38,565 bases of DNA, taken from contig JAAXWC010000013.1 of NCBI GenBank assembly GCA_013335175.1, positions 1-38,565 on the forward strand. Reading direction: 5' to 3'. Below, one piece after another: positions 25,165-33,310 of this stretch. Position 1 is the first letter of the stretch. Each line of letters begins with the position of its first letter. Both the position numbers and the translations under genes were made by a program. The DNA is from Candidatus Roizmanbacteria bacterium. GTDB lineage: Bacteria; Patescibacteriota; Microgenomatia; UBA1406; GWC2-37-13. Below the pieces are notes generated by a model, which did no database searches, was not told the DNA's origin, and worked only from the letters and a program-made list of their open reading frames with translations.

Positions 25165-25203
25165 ACTATAGCGATCTGCGAAAAAAAATGCAATAATATG
25201 GAG
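25165..25203. promoter_or_regulatory. Divergent start region of pilB and the delta'-like gene
   Basis: On the minus strand TATAGT (25165-25170) lies 7 nt before the pilB ATG. On the plus strand TAATAT (25194-25199) is followed by GGAG (25200-25203) 5 nt before the ATG at 25209. The delta'-like gene thus has a Shine-Dalgarno-type start while pilB has a leaderless-type start. Confidence 0.5.
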
Positions 25204-25208
25204 AAATT

Positions 25209-25856
25209 ATGATTCCAATTATTTTGTTAGCACAAACCAAAGAGGCGGCAAATGAGTATATTCAGCAGTTTACGAAAGAGCAGAGCTTTTCTCCGTTTAC
25301 CACAATTTCTCTTACACCTGAAAAAACAGAATACACGATTGAGCAAATCAGGACAATAAAAACTGAACTTATTGTGGTCTCCCCTACTCCTCGCTTATAT
25401 ATTTTGCACGACTTTGATCATTCATCTTTAGAAGCCCAAAATGCGTTTTTAAAAACCTTGGAGGAGCGTAAAAATACCCAGTTTATTCTGGTTGTTTCAC
25501 TTCTAGATCGTCTTATCCCTACGATCCAATCTCGGTGCCGTGTGGTGAAATTAGACCGACAGTCAGCCGTTCCTCGGGAAGGAATGAACACTGTTGTAGA
25601 TGCGGTACTTACTTCAGAAACGATGGCGTTTCTCTCTGATCCACTCATTTTAGGTATAAATCGAGAAGATGCACTTTTATTTCTTGATGAAGTGGTACAG
25701 ATCCTCGGTAAAAAAATAGACCGTGTAGGAACAACAACAGTATTACGGGATGCCCTGCATACTAAAAAATTACTCCAGAATAATAATCTGAATCCTCAGC
25801 TGGCAATAGATCGGTTTTTGATTGCTGCAAATCGCACCATGAAGAGCTCCTTATAA
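25209..25856 (+). CDS. holB: DNA polymerase III delta'-like subunit (short, no P-loop)
   Basis: A 215-residue protein matching the AAA+ core of clamp-loader subunits after the P-loop: YTIEQIRTIKTELIV, LYILHDFDHSSLEAQNAFLKTLEE (the delta' Walker B region, degenerate) and an SRC motif in IQSRCRVV. No Walker A is present, as in delta' of E. coli. The N-terminal nucleotide-binding segment is abbreviated and the C-terminal collar domain is reduced, so the protein is about two-thirds of the usual length. It probably acts in the clamp loader. It sits alone among pilus genes; tmk or other usual neighbours are not seen. Confidence 0.75.
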   Translation: MIPIILLAQTKEAANEYIQQFTKEQSFSPFTTISLTPEKTEYTIEQIRTIKTELIVVSPTPRLYILHDFDHSSLEAQNAFLKTLEERKNTQFILVVSLLDRLIPTIQSRCRVVKLDRQSAVPREGMNTVVDAVLTSETMAFLSDPLILGINREDALLFLDEVVQILGKKIDRVGTTTVLRDALHTKKLLQNNNLNPQLAIDRFLIAANRTMKSSL

Positions 25857-25862
25857 ACCCCA

Positions 25863-25892
25863 TTGACTTTGTTATCAATACATTAGTATAGT
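25863..25892 (+). promoter_or_regulatory. Promoter of the prepilin cluster (TTGACT-18-TATAGT)
   Basis: The -35 TTGACT (25863-25868) and -10 TATAGT (25887-25892) are separated by 18 bp. The -10 ends 9 nt before the ATG at 25902, so the mRNA would start within about 3 nt of the start codon. Confidence 0.7.
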
Positions 25893-25901
25893 AATGTACA
25901 T

Positions 25902-26378
25902 ATGGTGAAAAATAAACGAGGCTTCACTCTCATTGAATTGTTGGTTGTCATTGCCATAATCGGAATGCTTTCTGCGTTTTTAGTCTCCAATTATATGAAT
26001 GCTCGTGAAAAAGCGCGCGATGCCCAGCGGAAGAGCGATCTGCGACAAATAAAAACGGCTTTAGAAATGTATCGCCAGGATCAGCAAGGTGCAGTATACC
26101 CAACACGGCTTCCAACGCCGGGTAATTGCTGGACGCAGTCAGGACAGTCAGGAACGTGTCCATCTGGGACAGTGTATTACAACAAATTTCCCAAAGATCC
26201 GATCACTGCAAAAGGGTATGGTTTTGTGTTGACGAACAATGACACTTCATATGTTATTACCGCGTGTTTAGAAAATAAGGCGGATTCGGATGGAACCGGT
26301 TCAAGTTGCACTATGGCTGTTGGAACAGAAACAATTGGTTGTGATACGAATTGTTATACCGTGGGCAGTGATCAGTAA
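25902..26378 (+). CDS. Type IV prepilin-like protein (cluster member 1)
   Basis: A 158-residue protein with leader MVKNKRG, cleavage before FTLIELL, Glu at mature position 5 and a hydrophobic helix to about residue 28. It is followed by the charged segment [24 protein letters not shown], characteristic of the type II/IV pseudopilin family. The globular part has three Cys pairs and a C-terminal CDTNCYTVG. It heads the six-gene prepilin cluster. It is similar in layout to the prepilin at 14227-14739, which may be a paralog. Confidence 0.93.
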   Translation: MVKNKRGFTLIELLVVIAIIGMLSAFLVSNYMNAREKARDAQRKSDLRQIKTALEMYRQDQQGAVYPTRLPTPGNCWTQSGQSGTCPSGTVYYNKFPKDPITAKGYGFVLTNNDTSYVITACLENKADSDGTGSSCTMAVGTETIGCDTNCYTVGSDQ

Positions 26379-26427
26379 GAAGTGTTATAAAAATGGGCTT
26401 GTTAACGTTACTAGTTTATTAAGATAT

Positions 26428-26871
26428 ATGATGAAACCGAGTGTAAAACGGAAAAATGGATTTACATTATTGGAGATGTTGGTTGTTATTGGAATAATCG
26501 CAGTACTTATTGGTATGGGTGCTGTTGCTTATTCTGCAGCACAAAAAAAAGCCCGTGACGCAAAACGAAAAGGAGATTTGCATGCAATTCAGAGTGCTAT
26601 GGAGCAGTATTATTCATTGTGCGGATTTACGTATCCAACAGGAAATGGCGATCTGACAGGATCTCTTATCTGTGGATCCACAGGACAAGTATTTATAACC
26701 TACCCCTATAATCCTCTTGGAACAAACTCTCGATACAAAATTTCCAATGCCACTGATGGCTCTTCTTACCTGATATGTCCTCCGGTTGCCAACACCACAA
26801 CGGGTAGTTTTTTTGAGTCAGAAGATTGTCACGCGTCTGGCCCGCCTTGTTGTATTAGTAATAGTCAATAA
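26428..26871 (+). CDS. Type IV prepilin-like protein (cluster member 2)
   Basis: A 147-residue protein with leader MMKPSVKRKNG, cleavage before FTLLEML, then the helix and KKARDAKRKGDLHAIQSAMEQYY. The C-terminal part has paired Cys residues ending in CHASGPPCCISNS. Upstream in-frame codons from 26290 overlap the previous gene and would put 46 unrelated residues before the leader, so the ATG-ATG at 26428/26431 is taken as the start. Either ATG fits. The gap of 49 nt after member 1 holds no clear promoter. Confidence 0.9.
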   Translation: MMKPSVKRKNGFTLLEMLVVIGIIAVLIGMGAVAYSAAQKKARDAKRKGDLHAIQSAMEQYYSLCGFTYPTGNGDLTGSLICGSTGQVFITYPYNPLGTNSRYKISNATDGSSYLICPPVANTTTGSFFESEDCHASGPPCCISNSQ

Positions 26872-26877
26872 TTTGAT

Positions 26878-27405
26878 ATGTATATAAAACACAACCAGAA
26901 TTCTCATAGAGGATTTACCTTTATCGAGATCTTAGTCACGATAACGATTATTATTCTCCTGTCTTCAATGGCTGTCGTAACCTATCGACAGTTTACCGCA
27001 CAGTCCCGTGATGCTCGCCGTAAGGCAGATTTGGAAAGTGTTCGAGCAGCTTTAGAGATGTATAAAAGTGTCAATAACCTTTACCCGGGTATTGGCGCGG
27101 TAGCACCTGGGACAAGTAATACTTCTGCATTGGTCTCGAGTGTTTCGTTACTGTCTACGTATATGAGCTCTTTACCTACCGACCCTAAACCACCAACGGG
27201 CTGTGGCTATTTGTATGTGGTAGATAGCACTTGGAAATCATACACGTTGTTTACCAAATTGGAGACAACGACTTCTTCCGAAGTTACAAAGGTAAAACCT
27301 GCACCTCTTACAGTGGTTGGGAGTACCTCAGATAATATTACCTACACCGTAACGAGTGGAACCTGCAACGGACAGGTATTTAATTATTGGGTAAATAATC
27401 CATGA
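26878..27405 (+). CDS. Type IV prepilin-like protein (cluster member 3)
   Basis: A 175-residue protein with leader MYIKHNQNSHRG, cleavage before FTFIEIL (Phe in place of the usual Leu at mature position 3, Glu5 kept) and a hydrophobic helix. It is followed by SRDARRKADLESVRAALEMY, as in members 1 and 2. The C-terminal domain is Ser/Thr-rich with a few Cys. It begins 6 nt after member 2 and overlaps the next gene by the ATGA at 27402-27405, so translation is coupled. Confidence 0.92.
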   Translation: MYIKHNQNSHRGFTFIEILVTITIIILLSSMAVVTYRQFTAQSRDARRKADLESVRAALEMYKSVNNLYPGIGAVAPGTSNTSALVSSVSLLSTYMSSLPTDPKPPTGCGYLYVVDSTWKSYTLFTKLETTTSSEVTKVKPAPLTVVGSTSDNITYTVTSGTCNGQVFNYWVNNP

Positions 27406-27878
27406 AATTGTCAAAAAATGGATTTACTTTAGTGGAACTCATAATAACGGTATCCGTTCTTATGATGATGGTTGGTTTTTCTATTCCTATTTTTTCGAAA
27501 TTTACCCAATCAAAAACCTTAGAAAAGGAAACAGATAAATTGCTCGACTATTTCAATTTGGCTCGCACGCGTGCTCAATCTGCTCTTACGGATGCAACCT
27601 GTACGCAGCCATTTCAAGGATATCGTGTTTCTGTAAGTGCCAACAGGTATACGATTGATGAATGCTGTTCAGGCTCGTGTACCGTGGTTTCTACTATCGA
27701 GTTGTCGAATAATATTACCGTTACTCCTATTAATTCGTCGGTATTGTTTAAGGTACTAAGTGGTACTAATATTTCGAATGTGCAAACCTACAAAGTTACG
27801 AACTCCGATAATAATTCCTGTATGTATATTACGATTAATAGTATTGGATTAATATCTAAAAACACTTCATGCCCTTGA
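27402..27878 (+). CDS. GspH/FimT-like minor prepilin (cluster member 4)
   Basis: A 158-residue protein with leader MKLSKNG, cleavage before FTLVELI and a Met-rich hydrophobic helix. A GspH/FimT-like segment KLLDYFNLARTRAQSAL follows, then strands with Cys (DECCSGSC). GspH/FimT proteins are minor pilins that help start fibre assembly. The ATG overlaps the stop of member 3. A 6-bp hairpin (27868-27888) spans its stop codon and may weaken read-through to the next gene. Confidence 0.88.
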   Translation: MKLSKNGFTLVELIITVSVLMMMVGFSIPIFSKFTQSKTLEKETDKLLDYFNLARTRAQSALTDATCTQPFQGYRVSVSANRYTIDECCSGSCTVVSTIELSNNITVTPINSSVLFKVLSGTNISNVQTYKVTNSDNNSCMYITINSIGLISKNTSCP

Positions 27879-27888
27879 GAATGGCATG
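27868..27888 (+). terminator. Weak hairpin after prepilin 4
   Basis: CATGCC (27868-27873) pairs with GGCATG (27883-27888) across a 9-nt loop and is followed by TATTTTATTCTT. It could attenuate transcription. It contains an ATG in frame with the next gene, a reason to prefer the later start at 27907. Confidence 0.35.
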
Positions 27889-27906
27889 TATTTTATTCTT
27901 AACTAT

Positions 27907-28401
27907 ATGAATCTGTTTGTTCGCAATAAGAAAAAATTAAATATGCAGGAGGGGTTTTCTTTAGTAGAACTACTGGTGTTTGTGACAGTACTGAGTGTTT
28001 TTTTTGTCGTGGCTGCTTCATCAACTACTACCATTATGAAGTATCAGCAGATGAATTATCATAAGGTTTTTGCCTCGCGGTATGCAGAAGAGGCTTTGGA
28101 ATGGTTACGTGGAGTGAAGGAAGAAGATTGGGTAGGTTTTACGAATACCTACTCAGATAGTGGTGGAAGTACCTATTGTTTTAATTCGCTTCCTGGTTCT
28201 GATGCCATCGGGGGTGTTTGGTCAATGAATTTGGCCGATTGTGACAGTGTTGATAACTGGATTAACAAAACATATAAGCGAATCGTGACGCTTACTACTC
28301 AAGCAAATAATACTGTTATTGCGGACATATACGTGTACTGGTATGAAGGCAAAACACTGCTGTCCACGAAATTAAATGTTGTATTTTCTGTTTGGGAGTA
28401 A
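27907..28401 (+). CDS. PilV/GspI-like minor prepilin (cluster member 5)
   Basis: A 164-residue protein from the ATG at 27907: leader MNLFVRNKKKLNMQEG, cleavage before FSLVELL, and a hydrophobic helix to about residue 40. A helical segment with ASRYAEEALEWLRGVKEEDW, typical of PilV/GspI proteins, follows. An internal ATG at 27943 would give a 4-residue leader and is an alternative start; an upstream ATG at 27886 falls in a hairpin. The protein probably belongs to the pilus-tip complex with members 4 and 6. Confidence 0.85.
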   Translation: MNLFVRNKKKLNMQEGFSLVELLVFVTVLSVFFVVAASSTTTIMKYQQMNYHKVFASRYAEEALEWLRGVKEEDWVGFTNTYSDSGGSTYCFNSLPGSDAIGGVWSMNLADCDSVDNWINKTYKRIVTLTTQANNTVIADIYVYWYEGKTLLSTKLNVVFSVWE

Positions 28402-28405
28402 TCAT

Positions 28406-28936
28406 ATGAAAAGAACGAGAGGGTTTACTATGATTGAGTTATTGATCGTTATTGGTGTGTTGGCACTTACATTCCCGTTAATCTTTGCTGTTTTATTTCA
28501 AATTCTTCAGCAGCAGGCTCGAATATATCAACTGATCGAGGTAAAACGTGAAGGAGATTTTATCTTAAATTCCGTAGAATATATTTTAAAAAATCGTGTT
28601 GCAACGGTCTATAATTCTACTGGAGTTCAGGTTTGCACGACCGGTACTGGCGGAATTGCAGTAAGCGGTATTCATTTTAAAGATAAGGATAATACGGATA
28701 TCACCTACAGTTTAGTTACCTCAGGAAGTACTCATTTGTTTGCTTCCAACTCTGCAATCCTAACGACGGCGAAGACAAATGTTACAAATTTTAGCTTGAG
28801 TTGTACACGTACGAATACTTGGTCTCCTCCTCTGATTTCCGTTCGACTTGTATTGGAAAATTACCCCAAGTCTTCCCGAGAAAAGGAAAATATTTCACTT
28901 GATTATCGTACGAAGGTAAAGCTGAAATCGTATTAA
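28406..28936 (+). CDS. PilW/GspJ-like minor prepilin (cluster member 6)
   Basis: A 176-residue protein with leader MKRTRG, cleavage before FTMIELL and a helix to about residue 32. The segment RIYQLIEVKREGDFILNSVEYILKN follows, which resembles the PilW/GspJ pattern. The C-terminal domain is beta-rich with two Cys. GGGAG lies 8 nt upstream of the ATG, so a Shine-Dalgarno start is likely, and the gene begins 4 nt after the stop of member 5. Members 4-6 follow the GspH-I-J order of minor pseudopilins. Confidence 0.88.
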   Translation: MKRTRGFTMIELLIVIGVLALTFPLIFAVLFQILQQQARIYQLIEVKREGDFILNSVEYILKNRVATVYNSTGVQVCTTGTGGIAVSGIHFKDKDNTDITYSLVTSGSTHLFASNSAILTTAKTNVTNFSLSCTRTNTWSPPLISVRLVLENYPKSSREKENISLDYRTKVKLKSY

Positions 28937-29056
28937 TATTCCTTTCCGTTATCCTGATACCTGAGGTAGGAATCAGAATATATTAGATTTCTATATACCA
29001 ATGAGACAGATATACAAAATGGGTACCTCGAATGGGTATTCCGTAGTAACTCGCGC

Positions 29057-29085
29057 TTGACTTACACGCATTTTTTTTCCATACT
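29057..29085 (+). promoter_or_regulatory. Promoter of pilM-pilN-pilO (TTGACT-17-CATACT)
   Basis: The -35 TTGACT is at 29057-29062 and the -10 CATACT at 29080-29085, 7 nt before the ATG at 29093. The TTG of the -35 box opens the longer reading frame, so that upstream start should be discarded. Otherwise 28937-29056 shows only a short direct repeat of ATGGGTA (29018-29036). Confidence 0.6.
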
Positions 29086-29092
29086 AAAACAT

Positions 29093-30112
29093 ATGAGTGA
29101 TGCAGGATTTTGTATTGATCTTAACGATAAATTTACCCGCGTTTGTGATATTACGCAGAAGGGACCGAAAGTCGAACTGGATACGGTAGGGTATGCGGAA
29201 ACTGCGCCTCTTTTTTTTTCACAGGAGAGGAATAAGGTTATCGAAGATCAGGCCTTAGTTTTAACTAATCTTGTTACCAATCTTCGGATAAAGAAAAAAT
29301 TAGTCCATATCGTAATTCCGGATACCTATGCGTTTTCGCAAATAGTAGAGATGCCAAAACTAAAGGAAAAAGAATTGCTTGCAGCAATTCGCTATCAGGC
29401 CGATGAGTTTATCCCTATGGACATCGATGAAACGAGTATTGATTTGGAAATTTTGCGTGAAGATCCTGTTGCAAAAAAACTTCTTATTCTAATAGTCGCA
29501 TCCCCCAAAAAAATAATAGAAAAAATTGAAAAAGTGTGTGAAGCCGCTCATCTGATCCCCGATTCGCTGGAAACAGAAATCAGCGCGGCAGGACGGCTTT
29601 TTACATCTATTCTTTCGCTGAAAGGATCGAAAAGTGTAGTAATTAATTTTGGATATTATACGACTACTTTGTATTTAGTAGATCCTGAGAGTTCACTCAT
29701 TATTTTTTCTCGAACTTTTAAAATAGGGCTTGATCTTTTTGTGAAAGACATGCGGGCAAATCTGAGTTGGGAGGATAAAAAAATATATGAAGCATTGAAA
29801 TCGATTGGTTTTACACAAAACGCTTCAGTTGATCTTGGAAAGTTGTTTGCTCCCATTATGAAAGAATTTGCGAACGAATTGCAAAAGTTTTTAGTATTAG
29901 CTCGCGATCATTACAATATTTCTATCGAACAGCTATTTATTTACAATGCCGATACGTACATTAATCAACTTAATCAGGCTCTAACTACGTCAATTTCGCT
30001 GCCCGTTGGTGCACTTCCTATCCAAAATTATCTATTACCTACCCCGGCTACAACTGCGTTTCAAACAGAACTTTCATCACTTGTTTCCGGTATAGGAGGT
30101 GATTTGCAGTGA
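29093..30112 (+). CDS. pilM: Type IV pilus actin-like protein PilM
   Basis: A 339-residue soluble protein with the ATPase fold of PilM: an N-terminal DAGFCIDLNDKFTRVCDI (phosphate-1 equivalent), LKEKELLAAIRYQADEFIPMDIDE (the PilM hallmark region), SKSVVINFGYYTTTLYLVD (phosphate-2 equivalent) and a C-terminal QLFIYNADTYINQLNQAL. PilM is cytoplasmic, binds the N-terminus of PilN and links the platform to the ATPases. Its stop TGA overlaps the GTG start of pilN. PilM phosphate loops here are less Gly-rich than in Thermus PilM, but this is within family variation. Confidence 0.93.
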   Translation: MSDAGFCIDLNDKFTRVCDITQKGPKVELDTVGYAETAPLFFSQERNKVIEDQALVLTNLVTNLRIKKKLVHIVIPDTYAFSQIVEMPKLKEKELLAAIRYQADEFIPMDIDETSIDLEILREDPVAKKLLILIVASPKKIIEKIEKVCEAAHLIPDSLETEISAAGRLFTSILSLKGSKSVVINFGYYTTTLYLVDPESSLIIFSRTFKIGLDLFVKDMRANLSWEDKKIYEALKSIGFTQNASVDLGKLFAPIMKEFANELQKFLVLARDHYNISIEQLFIYNADTYINQLNQALTTSISLPVGALPIQNYLLPTPATTAFQTELSSLVSGIGGDLQ

Positions 30113-30696
30113 GTAAACGGATCAATTTGCTTGTTCATCGCAAAAAAGCCGGTATTTCCGGGCAGCTCGAACAAAGTATAAAAATGGGAGGAACAGCTTT
30201 GGGCATTTTATTGTTCCTTACATTTGTATATTTTGTTGTTGTACAGTTTTTTCTTGTACAGGAACATGAATCTTTACTGCGGCAAAAAGCAGATATTTTA
30301 GGATATATTAATGCAAACAGGGTTTTTGAAGGAAAAGTGTCGTTTATGAGCACTAAAATTAGTCAGCTAAAAACTGATTTAAAAGATGATGCAGAGTTTT
30401 TGCCCTATTACTATGTTTTAGATAATGCAGTCCGTTCAGCAAGTCGTGGAGCTTCGTTAGAGACAATGTCTATTGACAAGGACAAAAATACACAGTTTAC
30501 CTTGCGATTTAATGGATTGCCCACAGCATATCTCTTTATTAAATATGTTGAAACAGAAGAATTTCTCAATAATTTTAGCGAGCTAAAACTAAGTAATTTG
30601 TCACTGCTTCAGGCAGAAGGAGCGATTTCTAAAAATTATCAGTTGTCTTTTACCGGCAAGTTTAAACTACTCTCCAATGAAGAAACAACTCAATAA
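30109..30696 (+). CDS. pilN: Type IV pilus alignment protein PilN
   Basis: A 195-residue bitopic protein starting at GTG. The N-terminus SKRINLLVHRKK corresponds to the PilN INLLP motif, which binds PilM. A membrane helix spans about 24-45, a coiled coil about 47-90, and a small alpha-beta domain completes it. It forms heterodimers with PilO outside the membrane. The start overlaps pilM by 4 nt and the end overlaps pilO by 20 nt. The Pro of INLLP is not conserved (INLLVH). Confidence 0.88.
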   Translation: MSKRINLLVHRKKAGISGQLEQSIKMGGTALGILLFLTFVYFVVVQFFLVQEHESLLRQKADILGYINANRVFEGKVSFMSTKISQLKTDLKDDAEFLPYYYVLDNAVRSASRGASLETMSIDKDKNTQFTLRFNGLPTAYLFIKYVETEEFLNNFSELKLSNLSLLQAEGAISKNYQLSFTGKFKLLSNEETTQ

Positions 30697-31366
30697 TTTA
30701 CTTCAGGACCTTCCCTATTACTATGCTATGCGGGAGTCTTTTTCTACGGTAATTATCGTAGTAATCACGGTCATTTTAGCACTTATTACCTTGTTTTTTG
30801 CCCAGGGATATTTTGCAAGAAAGGATGAAGTTGAGAAGCTTGCCTCTGAAGTTACCACATTGCAGACCAATAAACAGACAGTAGAAAGCAATAAGAAAAT
30901 AGCGGAAAATGATATCGATGAATATAACGCGATTCTTACCCAGTTGATCCCTGAGTCAGAGGATTTTTTCTCTATTATTTTAGCATTGGAAAAAGTTTCG
31001 GAACAGACGGGGTTTCGAATCGCGGGGTACGGTGTAAATCCAAGTCTCACTTCGCAGGAACGGGTTACCATTAGTGTAAATGGGGATGGAGATGCCGATA
31101 CGTTTATTCGTTTTTTGAAGACGTACCAGTTTGGCGGAGGAAGACTGATGACCAATGAAAGCTATAATTACTCCCCAAATTCACAGGGAAAAATTAACAT
31201 GAGTTTGCATTTTTACAGTAAGAAAACGAGTCCATCCAGTTCTCTTGCTCGGATTTCATCCTCAGACTGGGAGTTACTCAACAAAGTAAAAAGTAAAACT
31301 CAGATCCTCATGAAGTCTGATAGCACAGCAGTAACGGACTATGCTACGAAAACGAATCCTTTCTAA
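30677..31366 (+). CDS. pilO: Type IV pilus alignment protein PilO-like
   Basis: A 229-residue bitopic protein: a short cytoplasmic N-terminus, a membrane helix at about 22-43, a coiled coil at 48-85 (ARKDEVEKLASEVTTLQTNK region) and a ferredoxin-like domain (ITISVNGDGDADTFIRFLKTY-type segment, about 128-180). A Ser-rich tail follows. Identity rests on topology and position after pilM-pilN; sequence motifs of PilO are weak. No pilP or pilQ follows, which fits a cell without an outer membrane. Confidence 0.82.
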   Translation: MKKQLNNLLQDLPYYYAMRESFSTVIIVVITVILALITLFFAQGYFARKDEVEKLASEVTTLQTNKQTVESNKKIAENDIDEYNAILTQLIPESEDFFSIILALEKVSEQTGFRIAGYGVNPSLTSQERVTISVNGDGDADTFIRFLKTYQFGGGRLMTNESYNYSPNSQGKINMSLHFYSKKTSPSSSLARISSSDWELLNKVKSKTQILMKSDSTAVTDYATKTNPF

Positions 31367-31392
31367 GATAGAAGTCAGTCAGGTAGGATATA

Positions 31393-31950
31393 TTACTGAA
31401 CTGAGATCGTTATTTCATTTCCAAGGGGTAAAAATGAATTGTTATCCTGATCGATAAACTGCGTTTTTGATTTATTGAGTGAAGGCATCACGGAAATAGT
31501 TTTTGCACCGTATGTTTTCGGAACAAAGTTTAATGCGATAAACGGTGTTGCACTTAATATTTCACCTTTTTTTTCTGCCAAAGAAAGTACACCCGTCAGA
31601 GTAACCCCCGTTTCCTTCTCAATTTTAAATAGATTAAAAGAAGGTAGTAAAGATTGAGCAGATACCAGGGTCAGCGTTTTTTTATCGTAAGATACAATTA
31701 CATCATATCCTGTAACAGCATGGTTTAAAGAAGAACCTACGATTTCAACTCGTATCGGAATTCCTACTGTTAGCTTTTGATCAGAATTTGCTACCTTTAA
31801 TTGTGCTTTTGCGAGCGGGACAGAGGGATTTATGTTACTAACTTTTTGAGGTGTACTATGTTGGTAGCGCGCAATAACGAACACAACTCCTCCGATTAAG
31901 ATCAGCAAAGCAAACAAAAAGATGGGAACGGCAATGATTGTTTTTTTCAT
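31393..31950 (-). CDS. Membrane-anchored cohesin-like domain protein
   Basis: A 185-residue protein with an N-terminal membrane helix (about 4-27) and a single extracytoplasmic beta-sandwich resembling a cohesin domain: VGIPIRVEIVGSSLN, VTGYDVIVSYDKKTLTLVSA, ILSATPFIALNFVPKTYG. Cohesins bind dockerins in cellulosomes and other cell-surface assemblies. It starts 3 nt after the stop of a dockerin-bearing gene and is probably co-transcribed. Related CBM- or bacterial-surface beta-sandwich folds are possible alternatives. It is convergent with pilO, with 26 bp between stops. Confidence 0.7.
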   Translation of the reverse strand: MKKTIIAVPIFLFALLILIGGVVFVIARYQHSTPQKVSNINPSVPLAKAQLKVANSDQKLTVGIPIRVEIVGSSLNHAVTGYDVIVSYDKKTLTLVSAQSLLPSFNLFKIEKETGVTLTGVLSLAEKKGEILSATPFIALNFVPKTYGAKTISVMPSLNKSKTQFIDQDNNSFLPLGNEITISVQ

Positions 31951-31953
31951 GGG

Positions 31954-33291
31954 TTATTCCTCGTCATTATAAACTGACAATGTGTGTAGCACCAAAGAAT
32001 AGTCTTGTGTGTCCACGACTCCATCAAGATTTAGATCTGCTAACGTAAGTGCTTCACTATCTGTATGACCAAAGTACTTTCGTACAGTGTTCAAATCAAG
32101 AGAATCCACAACTCCTCGCTGTGCTCCGTTATTAATCGCTAGGTCGCCTGGCAAAAGCGATACGGCACTAAAATCCATAGAATTTGCCCCAGATACAAGT
32201 GTGATTGAGGAATTTCCACACTGATACCACCCTGTTGAGTTTTGAACAGGATTGATAACACAGAATTTTTTCTGAAGGTGTTTAGATCCTTTCACCAGTA
32301 CTGTATAACCAGGGCCAGCCGTGGCGTCAAAATTTGTTGTACCGCTCCATATACCATTTGCATCAGATGTAAATGTAACAGTTTTTGTACTTGAGTAGGA
32401 GGTTCCGGATATCTTCTGTAGAGTTACCTTAACATCCGTAGTGTTACGACCATCCTGTGGTTTTGAGTTGATTCCAAAAAACTTGAGTTTTAAATTCATA
32501 GTTACTTTTGAATCAGATGTTGACGTGGGAGTTGGTGTAGATGTAGCCTTCGGTGTTGTCGTAGGAGTTCCCGATGAACTCGTTGGAATCGGGGTATTCG
32601 TTGGGACAGGTGTATTGGAGGGAGAGCTCGTTGGGGCATTTGTTTCTGTCGGATTACCCGATGTAGGAGATGTTTCTGGGCCAAAATCGATGGTTTTATT
32701 TGCAGAAATTGCGTATGCGTAACCGGGGATCGGACCTACCACTTGAGAATTACCAACATCAATACCGATATGTGAATCCGCGCTTCCTTTTTTATTCACT
32801 AAAATACTTACGTTGAGTACTATCATTTTGGGAAGGTCGCTGGTAGCCTTATTAATAACATACTTAACTGTGTTTATATTATCTCCCCCAACCTGGGTAA
32901 ACATGCTTGAGTTGGTATCTGTTACCGAATTTTGAGGTGTTACTTTTTGAATGACAAAATCATCTCCCGCGTTGTTGAGAGCGAGATCAAATCCTGATAT
33001 TGAATTTTGAGTATCAGTTGGTTGCAAGATAAAATAGGCGTTGACAGTCTGATTATCTGCATTACTAGGTACTACGCCAGAAACTAAAACAGATAATCCA
33101 GCTTGAGACGCTTTTGATTTGTACACGTATTTACTGACGTATAATGCACCAAGGCAAAACAACCCAAACGCGATTATCACGAGTATGACTGACTGAGGGC
33201 GAAAATTGTTTGAAAATCGGGTAGACACGCCATATACAACAGATGATGATACATCTTCTTTAACTTCAGTGTTTTTTTGTATGTCGCTCAT
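31954..33291 (-). CDS. Surface protein: cohesin-like domain, Thr/Pro linker, Ig-like domain and dockerin
   Basis: A 445-residue protein with a cytoplasmic N-terminus (1-33) and one membrane helix (about 35-53). A cohesin-like beta domain (about 65-200) is followed by a Thr/Pro/Ser linker (205-262), an Ig/CNA-B-like beta domain (262-378, one Cys pair) and a C-terminal type I dockerin-like region (381-440). The second dockerin loop has the full Ca2+ pattern D419-N421-D423-G424-V426-D430; the first (GDLAINNGAQRGVVDSLDLN) carries an insertion and may bind Ca2+ poorly. It may therefore carry both partners of a cohesin-dockerin pair. It is translated after the gene at 33311-34519, 19 nt downstream. 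Confidence 0.75.
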   Translation of the reverse strand: MSDIQKNTEVKEDVSSSVVYGVSTRFSNNFRPQSVILVIIAFGLFCLGALYVSKYVYKSKASQAGLSVLVSGVVPSNADNQTVNAYFILQPTDTQNSISGFDLALNNAGDDFVIQKVTPQNSVTDTNSSMFTQVGGDNINTVKYVINKATSDLPKMIVLNVSILVNKKGSADSHIGIDVGNSQVVGPIPGYAYAISANKTIDFGPETSPTSGNPTETNAPTSSPSNTPVPTNTPIPTSSSGTPTTTPKATSTPTPTSTSDSKVTMNLKLKFFGINSKPQDGRNTTDVKVTLQKISGTSYSSTKTVTFTSDANGIWSGTTNFDATAGPGYTVLVKGSKHLQKKFCVINPVQNSTGWYQCGNSSITLVSGANSMDFSAVSLLPGDLAINNGAQRGVVDSLDLNTVRKYFGHTDSEALTLADLNLDGVVDTQDYSLVLHTLSVYNDEE

Positions 33292-33310
33292 AGGTAAATA
33301 TAGTTATGGA

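Noticed and set aside
32441-32722. Plus-strand frame rich in Gly-Val repeats
   Set aside because: It is the antisense of the Thr/Pro linker of the 445-aa surface protein.
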